Shown here piece after piece: positions 1 to 4,104 of a stretch of DNA of 7,031 nt. The notes below the pieces were generated by a model. That model ran no database searches and had not been told where the DNA came from. It worked only from the letters and a program-made list of their open reading frames with translations. Source of the DNA: Deltaproteobacteria bacterium RIFCSPHIGHO2_12_FULL_43_9 (lineage in GTDB: Bacteria > Bdellovibrionota > O2-12-FULL-43-9); assembly GCA_001798265.1 (NCBI GenBank), contig MGRR01000048.1, forward strand, positions 770 to 7,800. The letters run 5' to 3'. Within the stretch, counting starts at the first letter, position 1, and every line of letters starts with the position of its first letter. A program made the translations under genes and the position numbers.

Positions 1-28
1 GAGAGGTCCTCGCAATGACGGAGAGGTC
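1..28. repeat. Edge of a 20-bp-period tandem repeat (CTCGCAATGACGG family)
   Basis: GAGAGGTC occurs at 1-8 and again at 21-28, separated by CTCGCAATGACG, so the stretch repeats with a period of 20 bp. It is the same unit as the array at 1504-1556, with GGTC in place of GATC. The array probably continues to the left of the window. The core CTCGCAATGACGG recurs at 9 places or more here in both orientations. No coding role is seen. Confidence 0.75.
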
Positions 29-93
29 ATTCCCGCATTTTATGTCATTCCCGCGAACGCGGGAATCTGGATCCCCGTTTTCACGGGGATGAC
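26..93. repeat. 68-bp double-hairpin dispersed repeat, copy 1
   Basis: This is a full copy of a repeat found again at 1942-2009 with 64 of 68 bases identical. Its last 50 bases (44-93) contain two adjacent palindromes. ATTCCCGCG/CGCGGGAAT (47-66) has almost no loop. ATCCCCGT/ACGGGGAT (71-90) has a TTTC loop. GTCAT at 44-48 is complementary to ATGAC at 89-93, so the single strand could fold into a three-way junction with near-complementary ends. The first 18 bases (26-43) repeat the start GTCATTCCCGC and add an AT-rich ATTTTAT. Such layouts are typical of REP/MITE-type non-autonomous elements, but no mobilising gene is present in the window. Confidence 0.85.
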
Positions 94-115
94 ATAGTCG
101 CAGGAATGACAAGGT

Positions 116-130
116 CGCTCGTAATGACGG
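116..130 (-). repeat. CGCTCGTAATGACGG short repeat upstream of the GNAT gene
   Basis: This is a one-base variant (T for C at 122 relative to CTCGCAATGACGG) of the short repeat seen throughout the left flank. It ends 11 bases before the GTG start of the acetyltransferase gene. Its last two bases (GG, 129-130) form the left part of the likely ribosome binding site GGTGGA (129-134). A degenerate GCAGGAATGAC at 100-110 lies just to its left. Confidence 0.6.
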
Positions 131-141
131 TGGAATAAATA

Positions 142-1299
142 GTGGCTTCGATAAAAATAGTTGAATGCGAATTAAACAAAAATACGCTCAAAAACTTTAT
201 AAAATTCGCATGGAATGTTTACAGACCCGCTGGGAAACCGGGCTATAAATATTGGGTTCCACCATTAATATCGCAGGAGGTAAATATCCTGCGCCCTGAC
301 AAGAATCCATTTTTTGAACACTCAGAAGCTGCAGCCTTTATTGCAACCCGGGGTGAAATACCTGCCGGCAGGATTGTGGCCATTTGGAATAACAATCACA
401 ATATTTTTCACGACGAGAAGGTGGGGTTTTTTGGTTTTTTTGAGTGTCTGAATGACCAGGATGTTGCCAATGCCCTTTTCGACAAAGCCTCCGAATGGGT
501 TAAATCAAAAGGGGGAACCGCTTTACGTGGTCCCGCGAACCTGACCCTGAATGACGAATGTGGTTTTTTGGCAAAGGGATTTGATTCCATTCCATTCATA
601 CTAATGCCCTATACCCCGGAATATTACCTTCAATTGGCGGAGCGTGCAGGTTTTAAGAAGGCTCAGGATTTATATTCATATTATCTTTCGAAAGAGCAGA
701 TGAAGTGGGAGATCCTACCAAGGATATGCGAACGGATGGAGAAGAGATACAATCTTTCAATTGTTGAAATCAGCAAAAAGAACTTTGACTCAGCGGCGAC
801 TTTTGTAAAGAGGATTTACAATAAAGCTTGGTCTAATAACTGGGGCTTCGTTCCGGTAACCGGGAACGAATTTAAAAAGTTAATTAAGGATTTAAAAGAA
901 ATATATATTCCAAAAATGACCTTCCTCGTTTATTCAGGAGAAAAGCCAATTGGCTGGTCTATGTCGATTCCAAACTACAATGAAATCGCGATTAAATTAA
1001 ATGGGTCCCTATTTCCATTCGGGTTCATTAAATTTCTTCTGGGTAAAAAGAAGATCAAACAGGCAAGGGTATTCACATTAGGTGTACTTCCAGAACTTCA
1101 ACAAAAAGGCATAGGTGCTTATGTCATGTATCATTGCGCGAAAAGCTGTGTTGAATCTGGTTATATGGATGGGGAGATGGGCTGGATTCTGGAATCGAAT
1201 TACCTAATGAATAGAGGCATGGAACAGATTGGGGCTACCCCGTCTAAAATTCACAGAATTTATGAGCGGAATCTGACTGCTTCGCTTCGCTCGCAATGA
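142..1299 (+). CDS. GNAT-superfamily N-acetyltransferase (YghO-like), 385 aa
   Basis: Predicted cytoplasmic acetyl-CoA-dependent acyltransferase; the substrate cannot be read from sequence. The N-terminal half carries signatures I know from a widespread YghO-like family: YWVPPL (37-42), KNPFFEHSEA (54-63), GRIVAI (76-81), VGFFGFFEC (94-102) and RGPANLTLNDECG (129-141). The C-terminal half is a GNAT fold: VFTLGVLPELQQKGIGA (310-326) contains the acetyl-CoA-binding Q-x-x-G-x-G loop at Q320-G325. The end motif ILESN..MNRGMEQIGA precedes KIHRIYER. Length is normal for the family. The GTG start follows GGTGGA by 7 nt, and an in-frame TAA at 136-138 blocks any upstream extension; the family N-terminus is intact. 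The last residues, after YERNL, and the TGA stop come from a CTTCGCTCGCAATGACGG repeat, so the native end was probably replaced. It has no co-directional neighbour close by and is flanked by repeats, so it is probably transcribed alone. Confidence 0.87.
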   Translation: MASIKIVECELNKNTLKNFIKFAWNVYRPAGKPGYKYWVPPLISQEVNILRPDKNPFFEHSEAAAFIATRGEIPAGRIVAIWNNNHNIFHDEKVGFFGFFECLNDQDVANALFDKASEWVKSKGGTALRGPANLTLNDECGFLAKGFDSIPFILMPYTPEYYLQLAERAGFKKAQDLYSYYLSKEQMKWEILPRICERMEKRYNLSIVEISKKNFDSAATFVKRIYNKAWSNNWGFVPVTGNEFKKLIKDLKEIYIPKMTFLVYSGEKPIGWSMSIPNYNEIAIKLNGSLFPFGFIKFLLGKKKIKQARVFTLGVLPELQQKGIGAYVMYHCAKSCVESGYMDGEMGWILESNYLMNRGMEQIGATPSKIHRIYERNLTASLRSQ

Positions 1300-1369
1300 C
1301 GGAAGAGATTGCTTCGTCGCCTTCGGCTCCTCGCAATGACGGAATGTCATTGCGAGCGCAGCGAAGCAA
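1279..1369. repeat. Mosaic of CTCGCAATGACGG-type repeats, including an 11-bp hairpin
   Basis: Three units of one repeat family abut here. Unit one (1279-1302) is GCTTCGCTTCGCTCGCAATGACGG and overlaps the end of the acetyltransferase gene. Unit two (1305-1342) is a longer version with GATTGCTTCGTCGCC before the CTCGCAATGACGG core. Unit three (1346-1369), GTCATTGCGAGCGCAGCGAAGCAA, lies in the opposite orientation. Units two and three form a perfect inverted repeat, CTCGCAATGAC (1330-1340) and GTCATTGCGAG (1346-1356), with a 5-nt GGAAT loop. No T-run follows the hairpin on either strand, so it is not a typical intrinsic terminator, although it could protect the 3' end of the upstream mRNA. Confidence 0.8.
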
Positions 1370-1380
1370 GCCCGCATTGA

Positions 1381-1413
1381 GAGTCCTCCGCTCACTAGAA
1401 ACGTCAGCTTATA
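1381..1413 (-). pseudogene. Possible relic of a DUF4911-like reading frame (very tentative)
   Basis: On the minus strand, 1413 down to 1393 encodes YKLTFLV. The same seven residues occur at 19-25 of the DUF4911-like gene about 450 bp away on the same strand (1863 down to 1843). The two stretches differ at five of 21 bases, all synonymous third positions. Similarity stops abruptly on both sides, and the reading frame on the downstream side runs into repeats. It may be a decayed second copy cut by repeat insertion, or a coincidence: a seven-residue match found by eye in a window this size is not significant by itself. The rest of 1370-1470 shows nothing I recognise. Confidence 0.15.
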
Positions 1414-1470
1414 CACTATAATCAAGGGTCCGTTCAAATACTGATATTGTTGATAAAAGCACACATTGGC

Positions 1471-1496
1471 TGGATCCCCGTTTTCACGGGGATGAC
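1471..1496. repeat. Right half of the double-hairpin repeat (partial copy)
   Basis: TGGATCCCCGTTTTCACGGGGATGAC matches 68-93 of copy 1 exactly and holds only the second hairpin (ATCCCCGT, loop TTTC, ACGGGGAT). The left half is absent. As in copy 1, ATAGT follows directly (1497-1501; compare 94-98), and then an AATGAC-type short repeat. The junction between the two repeat families is therefore itself duplicated. Confidence 0.8.
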
Positions 1497-1503
1497 ATAG
1501 TTA

Positions 1504-1556
1504 CTCGCAATGACGGAGAGATCCTCGCAATGACGGAGAGATCCTCGCAATGACGG
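1504..1556. repeat. Perfect 20-bp tandem repeat, 2.65 copies
   Basis: The 20-bp unit CTCGCAATGACGGAGAGATC starts at 1504, 1524 and 1544. The first two copies are identical, and the third stops after CTCGCAATGACGG (1556). There are no spacers, so this is a tandem array and not a CRISPR. Identical copies point to recent expansion by slippage or unequal crossing-over. The same period is seen at 1-28. Confidence 0.9.
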
Positions 1557-1600
1557 ACCAGACATGCTGTAGATCCAAAGAAGCAAATCAATCTGGTCCG
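1554..1600. repeat. 9-bp inverted repeat CGGACCAGA / TCTGGTCCG
   Basis: CGGACCAGA (1554-1562) and TCTGGTCCG (1592-1600) are perfect inverted copies around a 29-nt, AT-rich spacer. The left arm begins inside the last CAATGACGG unit. Neither strand has a T-run straight after the second arm, so it is not a standard terminator. It could be the footprint of a small excised or degenerate element, or an operator-like site; nothing decides this. Between 1601 and 1662, upstream of the minus-strand stop, I see only AT-rich sequence. Confidence 0.5.
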
Positions 1601-1662
1601 CTAAAAAACCGGTACCACGCAAAAAAATAGCAGTCAATCACAAAAAATGTAAATTAGAAATA

Positions 1663-1917
1663 TTACGCAACAGAAGAGAACATTATTTTACTCTCTATTG
1701 GAAAAATTTCATGTGAAATGTTTTCAAGAAACTGTTCAAGATCCCTCTCCCATCCCTTGGCCACCACCAGCTCTACGGTTCTGCTCCAATCGTGCGGATT
1801 AAACGCAAGTGTCGTGTAAGATGCCATCCCGTCATACGCATCAACCAGAAAGGTTAGTTTATATAAATCCTTTTTATGGATCTTCACGTGATAAATAAAA
1901 TAATCTTTTGAGCCCAT
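1663..1917 (-). CDS. Small DUF4911-like protein, 84 aa
   Basis: The function is unknown. The core, DLYKLTFLVDAYDGMASYTTL (17-37) followed by VELVVAKGWERDLEQFLENI (48-67), matches my memory of the short DUF4911 family. That family has a strand/helix start, an E/D-A-Y-D-G turn, a 'TT' strand, then a V-E-L strand and a final helix after a G-x-E-x-D/E-x-x segment. The size suits a single-domain soluble protein, with no signal peptide or membrane segment. An insertion around NPHDWSRT (40-47) is slightly longer than I would expect. The ATG start at 1917 has GGGG six or so bases upstream as a weak ribosome binding site. A TATAAT lies at 1931-1936 on the same strand, but with no matching -35 box. The gene stands alone, opposite in strand to its neighbours and between repeat clusters. 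It diverges from the lipoprotein gene at 2102. The family call is from memory of the pattern, without a search. Confidence 0.68.
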   Translation of the reverse strand: MGSKDYFIYHVKIHKKDLYKLTFLVDAYDGMASYTTLAFNPHDWSRTVELVVAKGWERDLEQFLENISHEIFPIESKIMFSSVA

Positions 1918-1941
1918 CTAACCCCACTACATTATATACGT

Positions 1942-2009
1942 GTCATTCCTGCATTTTATGTCATTCCCGCGAAAGCGGGAATCCAGATCCCCGTTTTCAC
2001 GGGGATGAC
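1942..2009. repeat. 68-bp double-hairpin dispersed repeat, copy 2
   Basis: This is the same element as 26-93, in the same orientation. The four differences are C to T at 1950, C to A at 1974, and TG to CA at 1984-1985. The change at 1974 alters the tip of the first hairpin (CCCGCGAAAGCGGG), so the arms of the stem are kept apart from one base near the loop. The second hairpin (ATCCCCGT/ACGGGGAT) is unchanged. It lies in the divergent region between the DUF4911-like gene and the lipoprotein gene. Confidence 0.85.
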
Positions 2010-2012
2010 GAA

Positions 2013-2057
2013 TGGATCCCCGTTTTCACGGGGATGACAAGCCTTCGCCGGGATGAC
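2013..2057. repeat. Extra right half of the double-hairpin repeat plus a degenerate remnant
   Basis: Positions 2013-2038 repeat TGGATCCCCGTTTTCACGGGGATGAC exactly, directly after copy 2 and separated by only GAA. A shorter, degenerate CTTCGCCGGGATGAC follows (2043-2057). Together with copy 2 this gives three successive ...GGGATGAC ends, as expected from local duplication of the second hairpin. Confidence 0.75.
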
Positions 2058-2101
2058 TGCACATTGACATACCAATGAAAAGAGGTAAGAAAAGCAAAAC
2101 A

Positions 2102-2479
2102 ATGAAGAATATTCCCCTTTTAATCGCTTTATTTTTTATTGGCAGCTGCGCGTCAACATATACTATAGATACAATTCCCACAAATGCCACAATTTCGATA
2201 GATGACAGGATAACGGGAGAAACCCCATTTACAAATTATGAACAAAAGGTGTGGCTGGGAACGACACACACTGTGCTTATCCAAAAGGAGGGATACAGTG
2301 CCAAAGAATTCACATTTAAACCCACAAAATGGATTGGCCAGAGAGTGGTTTTGGGTGTCATTTTCCCGCCGGCTCTTTTTTGGGCACAAACATTCCCTGA
2401 ACATACAACCGTGAGACTTGAACCCGATCCGACATCTACCTATACTCTGGAGGAAAAGGGTGAAAATGAACAAAATTAA
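2102..2479 (+). CDS. PEGA-domain outer-envelope lipoprotein, 125 aa
   Basis: Predicted lipoprotein of unknown specific role. From ATG 2102 the protein begins with a short signal peptide (MKNIPLLIALFFIGS) and lipobox IGSC; Cys16 would be lipidated. A PEGA-type beta domain follows (about 20-65): IDTIPTNATISIDDRITGET.PF, then THTVLIQKEGY, which fits the PEGA pattern of P-x-x-A-x-I/V-x-I-D, G-x-T-P and a closing E-G-Y. PEGA domains are found in surface proteins and are thought to bind cell-wall or carbohydrate partners. Residues 81-96 (VVLGVIFPPALFWAQ) are hydrophobic and may sit in or on the membrane. An in-frame ATG at 2075 would add nine basic residues (134 aa), but it has no Shine-Dalgarno sequence. 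The 2102 start gives the more typical lipoprotein signal, although its nearest AGAGG (2081-2085) is rather far, at 16 nt. The stop overlaps the start of dprA, which suggests coupled translation. Confidence 0.8.
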   Translation: MKNIPLLIALFFIGSCASTYTIDTIPTNATISIDDRITGETPFTNYEQKVWLGTTHTVLIQKEGYSAKEFTFKPTKWIGQRVVLGVIFPPALFWAQTFPEHTTVRLEPDPTSTYTLEEKGENEQN

Positions 2480-3551
2480 TATGTTACATTATTTTGTCGC
2501 GCTAAATAACGCAAAACACATCTCACCAAAACTGGCACACAGGCTTATTGAACACTTTTCTTCGCCTGAAAAAATATTCTCGGCAAGCAGAGAAGAATTA
2601 CAGGTTATAGAGGGGATTACATCAAACGCGCTAAATTCCATACTAAATTTTACGGATCACCAGCAGGTGATTGAAGAAATAGCAAGAGCGGAATCAAGGG
2701 GAATTACCTTAATTCCATGGGGGTCAGAGCATTATCCAGAGTTGCTCTCACAGATTTATGATCCTCCAGTACTTTTGTACGTAAAAGGCTCCATATCACC
2801 GGACGATAAAATCGCGATTGCGTTGGTGGGCGCAAGAAAAGCCTCCTCATACGGGCTGAAAGCTGCAAATCGTCTCGCCTCAGAACTGGCAGCCAACAAA
2901 ATTACCCTTGTAAGTGGAATGGCAAGAGGGATTGATACAGAAATCCACAGAACCGCCCTAAAAAATGGGGGCCGGACCATTGCTGTTCTGGGAAGTGGCC
3001 TTGAGTTTATATACCCGCCGGAAAACAGGGAGCTCTATAATGAAATTTCCAGATCAGGCGCCGTCATATCGGAATTTCCACTTCTCACACCGCCGGAACC
3101 ATACAATTTCCCAAGGAGAAACAGAATTATAAGCGGTTTGTCACTTGGAACGGTTGTTGTCGAGGCAGGCGAGAAAAGTGGTTCATTGATTACCGCGAGG
3201 TTCGCGCTGGATCAGGGACGTGAGGTGTTCGCTGTCCCCGGCCCTATCGGAGAAATCGGCAACACTGGAACACACCGATTAATCCAGGATGGCGCGAAGC
3301 TTGTGCAAAATACCGATGATATATTAACCGAACTTAACATTCCAAAAATATCCAAAGAAACAAACATTACCGATTTATCGGATATAGAGAAATTGTTATT
3401 AGACAAATTAGAAGATGAGTCTTATTCTATAAACAGCCTGGCTGGTGTTTCTGGCATTCCGGCTAACGCAATCACAGCTGCCATGACAAAATTAGAACTG
3501 AGAGGACTGGTAAGAGAGATTCACGGAAACAGATTCGTCAAAGAGACATAA
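2466..3551 (+). CDS. dprA: DNA-processing protein DprA (Smf), 361 aa
   Basis: In naturally transformable bacteria, DprA binds incoming single-stranded DNA and loads RecA onto it. It is also kept by many species with no known transformation. Domains: an N-terminal helical HhH/SAM-like region (about 1-65), a Rossmann-like DprA core (about 75-290) and a C-terminal winged-helix-like domain (about 305-361). Core motifs are all present: VGARKASSYG (121-130), SGMARGIDTEIH (150-161), GGRTIAVLGSGLE (168-180), ISEFP (201-205), FPRRNRIISGLS (215-226), VVVEA (230-234), SGSLITARFALDQGREVFAVPGP (238-260) and TGTHRLIQDGAKL (267-279). Length is typical. The ATG at 2466 lies 12 nt after GGAGG (2449-2453). A GTG at 2460, 6 nt from the same site, is an equally good start and adds two residues. 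A TTG at 2418 would lie deep in the preceding gene and is unlikely. It overlaps the lipoprotein gene by 14 nt; smg follows 13 nt after its stop. Confidence 0.97.
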   Translation: MNKINMLHYFVALNNAKHISPKLAHRLIEHFSSPEKIFSASREELQVIEGITSNALNSILNFTDHQQVIEEIARAESRGITLIPWGSEHYPELLSQIYDPPVLLYVKGSISPDDKIAIALVGARKASSYGLKAANRLASELAANKITLVSGMARGIDTEIHRTALKNGGRTIAVLGSGLEFIYPPENRELYNEISRSGAVISEFPLLTPPEPYNFPRRNRIISGLSLGTVVVEAGEKSGSLITARFALDQGREVFAVPGPIGEIGNTGTHRLIQDGAKLVQNTDDILTELNIPKISKETNITDLSDIEKLLLDKLEDESYSINSLAGVSGIPANAITAAMTKLELRGLVREIHGNRFVKET

Positions 3552-3553
3552 AT

Positions 3554-3558
3554 AGGAG
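3554..3558 (+). promoter_or_regulatory. Ribosome binding site of smg
   Basis: AGGAG sits 6 nt before the ATG at 3565. It is the best-placed Shine-Dalgarno sequence in the window and fixes this start inside the 13-nt dprA-smg gap. Confidence 0.8.
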
Positions 3559-3564
3559 AGAGAA

Positions 3565-4047
3565 ATGCATGAGAGAACATTAAACATCCTAAGCCTTATG
3601 TCTCAGTTCGTTCAGCAGGATAAAGACCTTTTTTATCATGAAGATCAGTTGTTGGAACTTTTAAACGCGCATGGTTACACGGAGAAAGAGATAAAAGAGA
3701 GTCTGGAGTGCCTGCAGAAAATTACCATTTTTGACCGTTTAGAGGGTTTTGAAAATCACCCCTTTGGTGTCTCCCCGAGGGTGTTTGATCCAGAGGAAAC
3801 CTTCCGATTTACATCTGAAGCGCGTGGTTTCTTGTGGAAGTTAAGGGCCGCGGGATTAATCAACGAAGAGATTCAGGAAGAGATAATTACAAAATTACTG
3901 ACAATGGATGTGGATGAAATCGCGTTAAGTGATGTCAAACTTGTCGCGGCACTGACAATTTTCAACCGAATGTCATCAATCTTCACTGGACAATTTTCAA
4001 AAGGACTATTAAAAGAGAAATCTGAACGAACGGAACCACTACATTAA
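3565..4047 (+). CDS. smg: Smg / DUF494 family protein, 160 aa
   Basis: Small soluble protein of unknown biochemical role. The DUF494 (Smg) identification rests on pattern and place. The N-terminus MHERTLNILSLMSQFVQQ resembles the Smg opening helix. A helix-turn pair LLELLNAHGYTEKEIKESLECLQKI (29-53) follows. The C-terminal half reads FTSEARGFLWKLRAAGLINEEIQEEIITKLLTMDVDEIALSDVKLVAALTIFN. In Smg the matching region has a Y/F-L-x-x-x-G-I/L-I turn, then L-x-L/M-D-x-D-E-I and a D-x-K-x-V-x-x-x-x-L-F-N ending. The tail (136-160) is charged and longer than I expect. Between dprA and topA is a place where smg is found in many Proteobacteria, which supports the name. It probably shares a transcript with dprA. 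No signal peptide or membrane segment. Confidence 0.85.
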   Translation: MHERTLNILSLMSQFVQQDKDLFYHEDQLLELLNAHGYTEKEIKESLECLQKITIFDRLEGFENHPFGVSPRVFDPEETFRFTSEARGFLWKLRAAGLINEEIQEEIITKLLTMDVDEIALSDVKLVAALTIFNRMSSIFTGQFSKGLLKEKSERTEPLH

Positions 4048-4055
4048 TTTATTTT

Positions 4056-4095
4056 TGGTGACAGACACCACTGTAAACGGTGATGTCTGTCACCA
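4056..4095. repeat. REP/REPIN-like long hairpin in the smg-topA gap
   Basis: TGGTGACAGACACCA (4056-4070) is complementary to TGATGTCTGTCACCA (4081-4095) except for one C-A mismatch (4068/4083). Pairing continues through C4071-G4080, a T4072-G4079 wobble and G4073-C4078 to a TAAA loop. The total is about 18 bp with one mismatch and one wobble. Each arm is itself an imperfect palindrome: GGTG-ACAGA-CACC on the left and GGTG-ATGTCTGT-CACC on the right. Two inverted copies of a small palindrome is how REPIN elements are built. TTTTT (4052-4056) comes before the hairpin and no T-run follows it, so it is not a forward terminator. It ends 9 nt before the topA start and overlaps or abuts the weak AGAGAG ribosome binding site (4095-4100). 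Confidence 0.8.
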
Positions 4096-4104
4096 GAGAG
4101 TCAT

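Noticed and set aside
1417..1422. Plus-strand TATAAT in the intergenic region
   Set aside because: There is no -35 partner and no plus-strand gene follows for over 600 bp, so an AT-rich chance match is likely.
1504..1556. CRISPR array
   Set aside because: The 20-bp units abut with no spacers and there are no cas genes, so it is a plain tandem repeat.
1554..1600. Intrinsic terminator
   Set aside because: The 29-nt loop is long and no T-run follows either arm in the right orientation.
1204..1637. Two minus-strand frames of 86 and 67 residues
   Set aside because: Most of their length is translated repeat sequence (RHCEE, ASLRA, VIPVKTGIQ types of string), which is a common source of false small genes.
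1931..1936. Minus-strand promoter -10 box (TATAAT) for the DUF4911-like gene
   Set aside because: The hexamer is perfect, but no TTGACA-like box is found 16-18 bp upstream, and the implied leader would be only about 7 nt.
26..2009. Composite transposon bounded by the two 68-bp direct repeats
   Set aside because: No transposase or integrase lies between them, no target-site duplication is visible around the pair, and further partial copies occur inside and outside. A dispersed repeat fits better.
2064..2091. TTGACA (2064-2069) with TAAGAA (2086-2091) as the promoter of the lipoprotein operon
   Set aside because: The -35 box is perfect, but the -10 matches only half the consensus. It is plausible given the position, but too weak to annotate.
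4056..4095. Intrinsic terminator of the dprA-smg transcript
   Set aside because: The T-run lies before, not after, the stem on the plus strand. On the minus strand the T-run would have to follow at 4055-4051, where the complementary sequence is A-rich.
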